32,302 nt of DNA. Origin: a virus. The position numbers and the translations under genes are program-made. Positions 23,222-31,195 of this stretch are shown here, one piece after another; the stretch's first letter is position 1, and the number at the start of each line of letters is the position of its first letter. The DNA lies in the IMG/VR virus record IMGVR_UViG_3300042473_000041, positions 1 to 32,302 of that record; one strand, written 5' to 3'. Below the pieces are notes generated by a model, which saw only the letters and a program-made list of their open reading frames with translations, did no database searches and was not told the DNA's origin.

Positions 23222-24304
23222 ATGAAAATTGCTATTTTAACTGACCAACACTTCGGTGTTCGCAATGACAACGTCGCCTTTTATGACTACCAAGCGAAAT
23301 TCTATCGCGAGGTAGTTTTACCATACATAGACGCCAACGATATTAAAGTCGTCTGGGATGGCGGTGACACATTCGATCGCCGTAAGTATATCAACTTCCA
23401 CTCGCTTAAAGCTGCCAAGGATATGTGGTTCGACGAACTGCGTACACGCAACGTTCAGCTTTATACTATCGTGGGTAATCATACTGCATATTATAAGAAT
23501 ACCAACGAAGTCAATACGATGGAGTTGCTGTTCGCTGACTACGAAAATATGCATATCGTATCCGAAGCCAAGACGCTTAACTTTGATGGACTTGACGTAG
23601 CATTCCTACCATGGATCTGCTCTGGTAATTATCAGTCGTCTATGGACTTTATTAATGACACTCCCGCACAAGTTCTAATCGGTCACCTAGAGTTGGCTGG
23701 CTTCGAAATGTATAAGGGTGTTGTTGGCAACGACCATGGCTTCGATTCAAAACTATTTGATAAGTTCGACGTTGTAATGTCAGGTCACTTCCATCACAAA
23801 TCCACCAAAGGTAATATCAACTATCTTGGTGCACCATATGAAATGACTTGGTCGGATTATAACGATCCGCGTGGCTTTCATATATTTGACACAGAGTCGC
23901 GCGAGCTGACGTTCATACAAAATCCATTTCCTATGTTTCACAAAGTCCTGTATGACGACGTGAATAAAACTATGGAAGAAGTCATCGAACAAGACTTTAG
24001 TGGTTTTAGTAATTCGTTTGTAAAGCTGATTGTTCGCAACAAGACAAACCCTTACTGGTTTGATATCGTCGTTGACAAGATTGAAAAGACTGGTGTTCTT
24101 GACCTACAAATCGTAGAAGACCATCTCAACCTCGACCTAGAAGATGACGCTGACATCGTCGACGAAGCCGAAGACACGCTGACTATCATGCGTAAGTTCG
24201 TCGCCCAGTATCTACCTGAAACTGAACAAACTATGGCTAAAGACCTTAACAACTTGCTGACTGAATTATATCAAGAAGCATTGAGCGCGGAGCGCGAAGC
24301 ATGA
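23222..24304 (+). CDS. 47: Recombination endonuclease subunit gp47 (Mre11/SbcD-like)
   Basis: The 360-residue protein (T4: 339) shows the metallophosphoesterase motifs in order: ILTDQHFG (Asp 8, His 10), VWDGGDTFDRR (Asp 49), IVGNHTAYY (Asn 86, His 87), LIGHLELAG, and VMSGHFHHKS with the final metal-binding histidines. With gp46 it forms an Mre11-Rad50-type complex that resects DNA ends for recombination-dependent replication and helps degrade host DNA. The C-terminus is acidic (LNLDLEDDADIVDEAEDTLT). It overlaps gp46 by four bases. No good ribosome binding site is close to the ATG, in line with a leaderless start. Confidence 0.94.
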   Translation: MKIAILTDQHFGVRNDNVAFYDYQAKFYREVVLPYIDANDIKVVWDGGDTFDRRKYINFHSLKAAKDMWFDELRTRNVQLYTIVGNHTAYYKNTNEVNTMELLFADYENMHIVSEAKTLNFDGLDVAFLPWICSGNYQSSMDFINDTPAQVLIGHLELAGFEMYKGVVGNDHGFDSKLFDKFDVVMSGHFHHKSTKGNINYLGAPYEMTWSDYNDPRGFHIFDTESRELTFIQNPFPMFHKVLYDDVNKTMEEVIEQDFSGFSNSFVKLIVRNKTNPYWFDIVVDKIEKTGVLDLQIVEDHLNLDLEDDADIVDEAEDTLTIMRKFVAQYLPETEQTMAKDLNNLLTELYQEALSAEREA

Positions 24305-26010
24305 TAAACTTCAAAGTAGTTCGCTGGAAGAACTTCCTGTCGACTGGCAACGTGTTTACCGAAGTCAAGCTGGATAAATCCAAGTCCACGTTGATTGTCG
24401 GTCAGAATGGTGCAGGTAAATCTACCATCCTTGACGCTATCTCGTTCGCGCTGTATAACAAACCATTCCGTAAGATTAACAAGCCGCAACTGATTAACAG
24501 CATCAATAATAAAGACGCTGTTGTAGAAATTGAGTTTACGGTTGGTCGCGATGAATATAAAGTTGTTCGTGGTATCAAACCTAATCTGTTTGAAATCTAC
24601 AAGAATGGCGCGATGTTTAATCAGGATTCAGCTAATCGTGATTACCAAGAGTTCCTAGAAAAAACTATTCTGAAACTGAACCATCGTTCGTTCTCTCAGG
24701 TAGTTGTTCTTGGTTCATCAACGTATGTGCCATTCATGCAGTTGCCAGCAAACCAACGACGCGAAGTAATTGAAGATCTACTTGACATTCAAATCTTTAC
24801 TTCTATGAACAATATTCTAAAAGAAAAGGTTGCTTCTAATAAAGTAGAAGTGGCAGATACCAAGTATGCTGCTGACCTATGTTCTGAAAAGATTGCAATG
24901 GAACAGAAGTATCTCGCAAGTGTCCGTAAAGATAAAGATACTCGTATTCAAGCCAACAATGCAAAGATTAAAGAAATCGCAAAGACTATCGTTGGACTGC
25001 GTGGGTCAATCAAAGATTATCAAAACGAGTATGTTACTCTTGAACTTGGTGTTAGCGACGAAGCTGAAGTATTACAGAAAGCTAATGATCTTTCAGATAA
25101 TCGCGTTCGTCTATGGGATCGTATGTTCTTGCTTGAGAAAGAAATCAAATTCTTTCACGACAACGAAAACTGTCCTACCTGTAAGCAGGGTATCGCGCAT
25201 GACTTCAAAGAGTCGGCGGTAAGTAACAAGAATGCTACTCTAGTTTCTATCAAAGAAGAACTAGAAATTATCGACGGCGAGCAGACTCAAGTGACTGCTC
25301 GTCTTGATAATATCAAACAAACTCGTCAAGCGATGATTAAAGCAAACGAACAAATCAAAGTAGTGACGGCTCAAATTGAATCTGAGAAACGAAACTACAA
25401 AGCACTAGAAACTGAAAATGCTTCTTTGTCCGTAGAACAAGATACAACCGAGTCGACTGCTACGTTGCTTGCGTTGAAAGAAGAACTGGCTGAGATCGAA
25501 GCTAAACGTGAGATGCTATCAAAACGAAACGCTGTTCTGTCTGCTGCTTCTGCTCTACTCAAAGACGGTGGCATCAAGACAAAGATTATCCGTCAGTATA
25601 TTCCTATCATGAATAAACTGATTAACAAGTATCTGGCTGCGATGGACTTCTTCGTTCACTTTGAGTTGGACGAACAGTTTAATGAAAAGATTAAGTCGCG
25701 CTTCCGTGATGAGTTCTCGTACAACTCGTTCTCCGAGGGTGAGAAGATGCGAATCAATCTGGCTGTATTGTTCACTTGGCGTGCTATCGCTAAGATGAGA
25801 AACTCAGCAACCACAAACCTGCTGATTATGGACGAAGTGTTTGACAGTTCGCTTGACGGTGTTGGTACAGACGAGTTCCTAAAGATTCTAAATAATCTCA
25901 CTGCGGATAATAACACATTCATTATCTCGCACAAAGGCGATGCTCTATACGACAAGTTCCATAGCATCATTAAGTTTGAGAAACAAGGCAATTTCAGTCG
26001 CATCGCATAA
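24301..26010 (+). CDS. 46: Recombination endonuclease subunit gp46 (Rad50/SbcC-like ATPase)
   Basis: The 569-residue protein (T4: 560) has Walker A GQNGAGKST at residues 34-42, a Q-loop region with FSQVVVLGSSTYVPFMQLPA, a coiled coil broken by the zinc-hook CPTC at 291-294, and the C-terminal ATPase half with signature FSEGEKMRINLAVLFTWRAI, Walker B LLIMDEVFDSSLDG and the switch His in TFIISHKGD. It clamps DNA and regulates gp47. It starts in an ATGA overlap with gp47. The coiled coil is short, as in other phage homologues. The stop is followed within one base by the next TTTTACTAA promoter. Confidence 0.95.
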   Translation: MINFKVVRWKNFLSTGNVFTEVKLDKSKSTLIVGQNGAGKSTILDAISFALYNKPFRKINKPQLINSINNKDAVVEIEFTVGRDEYKVVRGIKPNLFEIYKNGAMFNQDSANRDYQEFLEKTILKLNHRSFSQVVVLGSSTYVPFMQLPANQRREVIEDLLDIQIFTSMNNILKEKVASNKVEVADTKYAADLCSEKIAMEQKYLASVRKDKDTRIQANNAKIKEIAKTIVGLRGSIKDYQNEYVTLELGVSDEAEVLQKANDLSDNRVRLWDRMFLLEKEIKFFHDNENCPTCKQGIAHDFKESAVSNKNATLVSIKEELEIIDGEQTQVTARLDNIKQTRQAMIKANEQIKVVTAQIESEKRNYKALETENASLSVEQDTTESTATLLALKEELAEIEAKREMLSKRNAVLSAASALLKDGGIKTKIIRQYIPIMNKLINKYLAAMDFFVHFELDEQFNEKIKSRFRDEFSYNSFSEGEKMRINLAVLFTWRAIAKMRNSATTNLLIMDEVFDSSLDGVGTDEFLKILNNLTADNNTFIISHKGDALYDKFHSIIKFEKQGNFSRIA

Positions 26011-26040
26011 TTTTACTAATTGCCCAAAATAGGATATAAT
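26011..26040 (+). promoter_or_regulatory. Promoter TTTTACTAA-N15-TATAAT of the nucleotidyltransferase-glycosyltransferase genes
   Basis: TTTTACTAA at 26011-26019 begins right after the gp46 stop, and TATAAT at 26035-26040 follows with 15-base spacing. Only six bases separate the -10 box from the ATG at 26047, so transcription is expected to start at or beside the A of the start codon. Confidence 0.75.
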
Positions 26041-26046
26041 ATTATT

Positions 26047-26451
26047 ATGAAAGTAGGATTTACCGCTTCAGCTTTTGACCTGCTACACGCAGGTCATGTT
26101 GCTATGTTAGAAGAAGCAAAAGAGAACTGTGATTGGTTGATTGCTGGTCTTCAAACTGACCCGACTATCGATCGCCCAGAAAAGAACAAACCAATACAAA
26201 CTGTCACCGAAAGATTCATTCAACTTCGTGCATGCAAGTTCGTAGACGAAATCTATGTTTATGCTACCGAAGCTGACTTGATGGATTTGTTGGCAATCCT
26301 GCCGATTGATGTTCGTATTATCGGTTCTGATTACATTGAGAAAGAATTTACTGGTAAACAGTTCTGTATTGACAATAACATTGAGATTTATTATAATCGC
26401 CGAAGCCATAAACTAAGCACAAGTGAATTAAGATCTAGACTTAAAGGTTAA
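26047..26451 (+). CDS. Cytidylyltransferase-like nucleotidyltransferase (TagD/RfaE family)
   Basis: The 134-residue protein has the HxGH nucleotidyltransferase signature as LLHAGHV (His 14, His 17), preceded by the typical GFTASAFD strand-loop, and a C-terminal KLSTSELRSRL that corresponds to the ISTTxL nucleotide-binding motif of TagD-type enzymes. DVRIIGSDYIEKEFTGKQF matches the conserved late strand region. Such enzymes join CTP or ATP to a phosphorylated alcohol or sugar, giving an activated donor such as CDP-glycerol. A frame extension to 26020 would overlap the promoter and is not used. It is three bases ahead of the glycosyltransferase, so the pair may make and use one donor. Substrate is unknown. 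Confidence 0.75.
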   Translation: MKVGFTASAFDLLHAGHVAMLEEAKENCDWLIAGLQTDPTIDRPEKNKPIQTVTERFIQLRACKFVDEIYVYATEADLMDLLAILPIDVRIIGSDYIEKEFTGKQFCIDNNIEIYYNRRSHKLSTSELRSRLKG

Positions 26452-26453
26452 TT

Positions 26454-27806
26454 ATGAAAATTATGGTTGCGATGCACACCTTCAATAACTTTGGTGGCAT
26501 CATTGCTCACAACGAACAACTAATCGCTGGCTTGAAAGAACTGGGTCATGATGTTACGTTCGCTTATCTCAAACCATCCGCTCAATCCCCACGACCTGTA
26601 AACACCACCGATCTGCCAGAAGGCTATGAGTTTGGTGCTGGTACAGGTCTTCCTGTTCATCAAGGAAAGGGATGGAATGCGCCATACTATTCGTTCAAGA
26701 ATCAAGATTGTATTGACCGCTTCGTAGCTGATGCTAACAAACATGACATATTGATTTGGCAATCCATCTTTGGCTTCAAGAACAGCGAAACTGAATTGTT
26801 TACTGCGTGGAAGCCGATGATAGAAAACGTCAACGCTAAACAACTTGTTGTTATTCATGACGGTAATCTAAAGAAGCTATACAGCTGGATCTATAAGTTT
26901 AGTCATAAGTTTGCTGGTCTAGCGTGTGTGCATCCGAGTGCATACAAACAAGCTGAGTTTATGCCAGTTCCGAGAAATCTTATTCTCAATCCACAGGATG
27001 TCGAGAACAGACCAATTGCTCCAGAGTTCTCTTCACTAAAGCGACAGATTCTTTCGCTACAAACATTCAAACGTTGGAAGCGAGTTGATGACCTAGTTAA
27101 GTCTGTGCCATATATCTGCGCAGAAAAGATTATCATTGCTGGTGATGGTATCGAAAGAAACTATATGACGTCGCCAGACAAATGTAAAGAAGAGTATTTC
27201 TGTACTGCTGAGTCGGATCCAGATGCTACAACTGATATGGTTGGTAACAAGATCTGGGATAACGCTACGAAAACTGGTAGAATGGATTATATCGGTTTTA
27301 TTACAGAAGCCAAACGCGACGCTATTCTTTCTGAATCTAAATTCCTAATCGACACCTCTTGGTCTAACACATACGGCGAACACTTCAATCGTGTTGTGAT
27401 TGATGCTATCCGCGCTGGTGTCGTTCCTATCGCTAGAAACTTTGGTGTTTCCGAACGCGAGGATGGTGTTGGTATGCTACTTAAACCAAACATGAATTAC
27501 CTAATGATTCCGCACGATGCAACCCCGAAACAGTTCGGAAATCTAGTAAACGATTTTCTAAATATATCCGAGGAAGAATATAATCGTATTCGCGAAAATA
27601 ATTATAAACTTCTCAAGAAGTTTTCTCGCAAGAGAATTGCGCAACAATATATTGATTTAGCATTAGGAAATCCTGGCGGAGAGATGCCAGAGAACAAAGT
27701 TGGTTCTTTGAGTGTTGACCCGAAAGTACAACCTGTCGCAGATAAAATATGGGAAGAACACTTCGAACCTGTTGCTGTTAGCACCCTAGAAGATTTCTTT
27801 ACTTAA
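26454..27806 (+). CDS. GT-B glycosyltransferase (family 4-like)
   Basis: The 450-residue protein starts MKIMVAMHTFNNFGGIIAHN, the Gly-rich loop of GT-B enzymes, and continues EQLIAGLKELGHDVTFAYLK. The C-terminal donor domain has ILSLQTFKRWKRVDDLVKSV, KIIIAGDGIERN and TYGEHFNRVVIDAIRAGVVP, the last matching the E-x7-E helix region of family 4 glycosyltransferases, though with Asp in place of the second Glu. The tail (KVGSLSVDPKVQPVADKIWE) is an extra segment. It follows the nucleotidyltransferase by three bases and precedes the TET/JBP-like dioxygenase. Possible acceptors are hydroxylated DNA bases, a virion protein or host glycan; the island context favours the first but does not prove it. 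Confidence 0.75.
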   Translation: MKIMVAMHTFNNFGGIIAHNEQLIAGLKELGHDVTFAYLKPSAQSPRPVNTTDLPEGYEFGAGTGLPVHQGKGWNAPYYSFKNQDCIDRFVADANKHDILIWQSIFGFKNSETELFTAWKPMIENVNAKQLVVIHDGNLKKLYSWIYKFSHKFAGLACVHPSAYKQAEFMPVPRNLILNPQDVENRPIAPEFSSLKRQILSLQTFKRWKRVDDLVKSVPYICAEKIIIAGDGIERNYMTSPDKCKEEYFCTAESDPDATTDMVGNKIWDNATKTGRMDYIGFITEAKRDAILSESKFLIDTSWSNTYGEHFNRVVIDAIRAGVVPIARNFGVSEREDGVGMLLKPNMNYLMIPHDATPKQFGNLVNDFLNISEEEYNRIRENNYKLLKKFSRKRIAQQYIDLALGNPGGEMPENKVGSLSVDPKVQPVADKIWEEHFEPVAVSTLEDFFT

Positions 27807-27826
27807 TGCTTAAATTATGGTATAAT
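27797..27826 (+). promoter_or_regulatory. Dioxygenase promoter CTTTACTTA-N15-TATAAT
   Basis: CTTTACTTA (27797-27805) matches seven of nine bases of the recurring element and is 15 bases before TATAAT (27821-27826). TGG just before the -10 box could serve as an extended -10. Transcription should begin near 27833, 16 bases before the ATG, with CGGAGA as ribosome binding site. The upstream element lies in the end of the glycosyltransferase gene. Confidence 0.65.
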
Positions 27827-27848
27827 ACAATTTTGAATCGGAGAATAT

Positions 27849-29201
27849 ATGACTAAAATAATTACAGCTGACAAGTGGCTTAATTGCGAACACTTGTTGG
27901 GTACGTTCCTAGACGAATCACACTACGATCTTCTGATTGAAGAAGATTGTGATTTCTATGTTCCAAATAATACGTTGTTCCCAGGAAATGGCGAACACAA
28001 CATCGCATTCAAATTCCGTAAGGGAGTTTACACCGCCGAAGAACAACTTGGCGCATACGAAGGACTAATCAAGGGTGCTACTGAAAGTCAGAATCGTGGA
28101 CTTGCAGCAGGACCAAAAACTGATACATGCGGTGGTCGCGACTGGGTGACTGATTGGCAAACTGCAGTGCTTGACGCAATGTCGCATCCATCAGCCACAC
28201 TCGATGGTTCTGACCCAGTACAGACGTTGATTGCTGAGAAAGCCAGCTTCAAAGCTGAGTCAACTCGTGGTCTGGTTTGGCTACGCAACAAGATTACTGC
28301 TCGTCTAGAACCAAACGAAGAATACGAAGGTTTCTTTGACACTTGGTTAGCCAAGACAGTCAAGCTATCTAAAGAAGAACAAGTCAAGCAAGCCAAAGAA
28401 ATGGCTGACTGTATTTCTGGCACGACCTACGCTACTGTTGTCAACTCAGGTATCGCTGGTTTCTTTGACCGTTATCCGCGCATCCCTTATGGTCGTATCT
28501 GCGCCTACAACTGGAAACATCCAGAACTGTTTGAGAAAGCATTTCCATACTTCCGTAAGCTAGATAAGTTCTTCAAAAATCTATTACCACAACGCTATGG
28601 CGTTCAGAAAGAATATTCTGACAGGCTAGACAAGCGTTTCCGTGTCGCTGAAGATACTGTCTTTACCACGATTACTATTAACAAGAATTTCCGTACTGCC
28701 GCACATCGAGATGCTGGCGATCTTGGACCAGGATTCTCTAACCTTGGTGTCGTTACCAATGGCAAAGACTATCGCGGTGGCTATTTGGTATTGCCAGAGT
28801 TCCGAGTAGCTGTAAATATCCGCCCAGGAGATGTGTTGCTTATTGCTAACCACACAGCAATCCACGGTAATACGGAAATTCTACCACCAGACGACAACTG
28901 CTGTATGGACTGCGTTGAGCGTATGTCTATCGTCTGTTACTTCCGTGAGAACATGAAAGAACTTGGCTCGTGGGAATATGAAACTCTGCGTCGTGACTTC
29001 GTAGAAGCGCGTCGTCTGAACCAAGACCATCCTGAATGGCGTCCACTTTGGAACGGTGTATCACCTAACATGTGGGAAAGCAAAGAGTGGTATAAGTTTA
29101 TCGAAGGAATGCCAGACAAAGATGGTAAAGATATGCTTGCTAGATATCACCCAGAAGCACTTGAAACTAAACCAACTTCTCTCGAGGCATTCTTCGCATG
29201 A
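27849..29201 (+). CDS. TET/JBP-family 2-oxoglutarate, Fe(II)-dependent dioxygenase
   Basis: The 450-residue protein carries the TET/JBP oxygenase core in residues of about 265-368. AAHRDAGD holds the HxD iron ligands (His 286, Asp 288), followed by FSNLGVVTNG, RGGYLVLPE, IRPGDVLLIANHTAIHGN with the distal iron ligand (His 339), and ERMSIVCYFRENM with Arg 358 to bind 2-oxoglutarate. In TET and JBP enzymes this core hydroxylates 5-methylcytosine or thymine in DNA, and phage homologues act in DNA hypermodification. The N-terminal 260 residues are helical and mixed. The gene sits next to two glycosyltransferases and a nucleotidyltransferase. Family assignment is by motif order; DNA as substrate is inferred. 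No DNA methylase is in the window, so thymine or an externally methylated cytosine may be the target. Confidence 0.75.
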   Translation: MTKIITADKWLNCEHLLGTFLDESHYDLLIEEDCDFYVPNNTLFPGNGEHNIAFKFRKGVYTAEEQLGAYEGLIKGATESQNRGLAAGPKTDTCGGRDWVTDWQTAVLDAMSHPSATLDGSDPVQTLIAEKASFKAESTRGLVWLRNKITARLEPNEEYEGFFDTWLAKTVKLSKEEQVKQAKEMADCISGTTYATVVNSGIAGFFDRYPRIPYGRICAYNWKHPELFEKAFPYFRKLDKFFKNLLPQRYGVQKEYSDRLDKRFRVAEDTVFTTITINKNFRTAAHRDAGDLGPGFSNLGVVTNGKDYRGGYLVLPEFRVAVNIRPGDVLLIANHTAIHGNTEILPPDDNCCMDCVERMSIVCYFRENMKELGSWEYETLRRDFVEARRLNQDHPEWRPLWNGVSPNMWESKEWYKFIEGMPDKDGKDMLARYHPEALETKPTSLEAFFA

Positions 29202-29731
29202 AAGATGTAACAAGTTATAAAGGTGTAATACATGCTCTAGTGAAGGATACTGACCCTATCCTCTCACAAGAGATGCCAAGATTTGATTTTGATAATCCAA
29301 CCATCGACCCAATTCAATTAGCATACGATCTAGTTGAATCTATGCGACATCATGGTGGTATTGGTCTTTCTGCCAATCAGATCGGCTTGCCATACAGAGT
29401 ATTTGCTATGGAAGCTGTTCCTGCTCTTGTTTGTTTCAATCCTAAATTGATTGACGAATCTAGCGAGGAAATTATGTTGGAAGAAGGATGCTTGTCTTTT
29501 CCTGGACTTGGCATCAAAATTAAACGAGCGCGCCACATCAAGGTTCGTTATGCTGAACCGAGTGGCGAAATTATGACAAGAAAGTTTACTGGCATGGCTG
29601 CTCGTTGCTTTCTCCACGAATTAGACCATATGAATGGAACTAAGTATATTGACCGAGCTTCTTTCGTCCAGAAAGAACTCGCATTGAAACGCCAGAAGAA
29701 ACTGGCAAAATTGAAGAGGATATTAAAATGA
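29198..29731 (+). CDS. def: Peptide deformylase
   Basis: The 177-residue protein has the three deformylase motifs: GIGLSANQ at residues 54-61 (usual GxGLAAxQ), EEGCLSFPG with metal ligand Cys 98, and HELDHMNG (residues 140-147) with the two metal-binding histidines and catalytic Glu. It removes the formyl group from the N-terminal Met of new proteins. Deformylases are known from phages of aquatic bacteria, where they may sustain translation or organelle-like host functions. Full length suggests an active enzyme. It overlaps the dioxygenase stop by four bases and the next Sm-like gene by four, so it is co-expressed with them. Confidence 0.93.
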   Translation: MKDVTSYKGVIHALVKDTDPILSQEMPRFDFDNPTIDPIQLAYDLVESMRHHGGIGLSANQIGLPYRVFAMEAVPALVCFNPKLIDESSEEIMLEEGCLSFPGLGIKIKRARHIKVRYAEPSGEIMTRKFTGMAARCFLHELDHMNGTKYIDRASFVQKELALKRQKKLAKLKRILK

Positions 29732-30015
29732 GTGTAGAAGTAATTAAATTGACTACTGGCGAAGAAATCATTTCTGAGCTGGAAGATAAGGGCGACTCTG
29801 TAGAGTTGACCAATGCTATGTTGGTTGCTGTAAATGATGGTCGTCTAGTGTTCATCCCTTACATGCAGTACACATCTGCTGCTAAGTTTGTTACCATCGA
29901 TAAGAAGCATATTATGTTTATTGTCACGCCAGTCGAATCATTGATTGACGATTTTGAGAATGCTACTGCTAAGGTCACCAAACCTCGCAAGAGCATCGTA
30001 TCATCGGTGCCGTGA
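29728..30015 (+). CDS. Sm-like protein A
   Basis: The 95-residue protein has an Sm1-like start (VEVIKLTTGEEIISELEDKG), a central strand pair (TNAMLVAVNDGRLVFIPYMQ), AAKFVTIDKKHIMFIVTPVE as the Sm2-like part, and a C-terminal helix with a basic tail (KVTKPRKSIVSS). This is the pattern of the phage Sm-like family known from cyanophage-type metagenomic sequences. Sm folds form rings and often bind RNA, as Hfq does. It starts inside the deformylase stop (ATGA) and ends in overlap with its paralogue, indicating tandem duplication and co-translation. Confidence 0.7.
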   Translation: MSVEVIKLTTGEEIISELEDKGDSVELTNAMLVAVNDGRLVFIPYMQYTSAAKFVTIDKKHIMFIVTPVESLIDDFENATAKVTKPRKSIVSSVP

Positions 30016-30290
30016 TGGAAGTCAAACTAGTAAAACTAATTACAGGCGAAGATATTATTTGCGAACTTGAAATGACTGATGTTCAAGTAGCACATAATCC
30101 ATACTCGCTTGCCATGCACCCAGATAAAGGGTTGGTCTTGATGAAGTTCTCGCCGTATGCTATCACTGAAAAAGTATATTTCGAGAAATCTTCCATCCTA
30201 TGCATTCTTGACCCACAAGAACCACTAGTCAATCACTACAAAGAATTGACTGGTAAAATCATCACACCAAAACAAGGAATCATTGTATAA
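30015..30290 (+). CDS. Sm-like protein B
   Basis: The protein is 91 residues from ATG 30015 (overlapping the previous stop as TGATG) or 92 from GTG 30012; I prefer the ATG. It aligns by eye with Sm-like protein A: VKLVKLITGEDIICELEMTD, NPYSLAMHPDKGLVLMKFSP, EKVYFEKSSILCILDPQEPL and a helix NHYKELTGKIITPKQG. Keeping two tandem copies suggests a hetero-oligomeric ring or distinct RNA targets. Its stop overlaps the glycosyltransferase start by one base (TAATG). Confidence 0.7.
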   Translation: MEVKLVKLITGEDIICELEMTDVQVAHNPYSLAMHPDKGLVLMKFSPYAITEKVYFEKSSILCILDPQEPLVNHYKELTGKIITPKQGIIV

Positions 30291-31162
30291 TGGAGATTAA
30301 AGTAGAAATTGAAGAATTGCGCAAGCGTAAACTGTTTGTCGCAACACCTATGTACGGCGGACAATGCCACGGTACTTACTGTCGTTCTGTTGCTGACTTG
30401 ACTGCTATGTGCGTCAAGTATGGTATCGAGATGCGCGTTTACTATCTGTTCAATGAATCGCTGATTACTCGCGCTCGTAACTATTGCGTTGATGAGTTCT
30501 TACGTTCTGATTCAACTCACATGATGTTTATCGACTCGGATATCGGATTCAACCCTAACGACGTTCTGTCGTTGCTTGCATTGCAGGATGATGAATCTCC
30601 GTATGATATCATCGGTGGTCCATATCCTAAGAAATGTATCTCTTGGGAAAAGATCGTACAAGCTGTCAACAAAGGTGTAGGCGACGAGAATCCTAACGAA
30701 CTTGAAAAGTACGTTGGTGACTTTGTGTTCAATCCAATCGTTGATGCTGGCCAAACTGAAATCAAACTAAATGAACCAGCAAAGGTTCTTGAAATCGGAA
30801 CTGGCTTCATGATGATTAAGCGCAAAGTGTTCGATGAATACAAAGCTGCTTATCCGCAATACAGCTACAAACCAGACCACGTTCGCACTGCTGCGTTTGA
30901 TGGTACTCGTGAAATCCATGCTTACTTCGACTGCATCATCGATCCTGCGACGAAGCGTTATTTGTCGGAAGACTACATGTTCTGTCAGAATGTAATCAAG
31001 ATGGGCGGAACAATCTGGCTATGTCCGTGGATGGAACTACAACACACTGGTACTTACACCTTTGGTGGTTCGCTGTCTGCTCTTGCTTCTATCGGTGCTT
31101 CTGCAACTGCGGATACTGGTTTAATTAACAAGCAAAAACAAGCAGAAAAGAAGAAGAAGTAA
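30290..31162 (+). CDS. GT-A-type glycosyltransferase
   Basis: The 290-residue protein has the fold order of a GT-A enzyme: KLFVATPMYGGQCHGTYCRS at the first strand, NESLITRARNYCVDEFLRSD, then MMFIDSDIGFNPNDV with the DxD-type Asp-Ser-Asp at residues 82-84 for the metal and nucleotide sugar. DIIGGPYPKK, EIGTGFMMIKRKVFDEY and YLSEDYMFCQNVIKMGGTIW (the acceptor-side Glu-Asp) follow, and then LQHTGTYTFGG. Similar GT-A proteins occur in aquatic T4-like phages and have been linked with TET/JBP enzymes in comparative work. The C-terminus is Lys-rich (NKQKQAEKKKK). The substrate, DNA or otherwise, is not shown by sequence. Confidence 0.8.
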   Translation: MEIKVEIEELRKRKLFVATPMYGGQCHGTYCRSVADLTAMCVKYGIEMRVYYLFNESLITRARNYCVDEFLRSDSTHMMFIDSDIGFNPNDVLSLLALQDDESPYDIIGGPYPKKCISWEKIVQAVNKGVGDENPNELEKYVGDFVFNPIVDAGQTEIKLNEPAKVLEIGTGFMMIKRKVFDEYKAAYPQYSYKPDHVRTAAFDGTREIHAYFDCIIDPATKRYLSEDYMFCQNVIKMGGTIWLCPWMELQHTGTYTFGGSLSALASIGASATADTGLINKQKQAEKKKK

Positions 31163-31192
31163 TTTTACTAACAAACAACTTTAGAGTATAAT
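31163..31192 (+). promoter_or_regulatory. dsbA promoter TTTTACTAA-N15-TATAAT
   Basis: TTTTACTAA at 31163-31171 begins right at the end of the GT-A gene, and TATAAT at 31187-31192 follows with 15-base spacing. Only three bases separate it from the dsbA ATG, so transcription should begin at or even just inside the start codon; a second overlapping TATAAT (31192-31197) is also present. Confidence 0.75.
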
Positions 31193-31195
31193 ATA

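Noticed and set aside
26020-26046. Nine-residue N-terminal extension of the nucleotidyltransferase
   Set aside because: It would be encoded inside the promoter and precede the conserved first strand; ATG 26047 gives the normal family N-terminus.
27557-27565. CTAAATA inside the GT-B gene as a late promoter
   Set aside because: It lies in coding sequence nearly 290 bases before the next start, which already has its own closer promoter.
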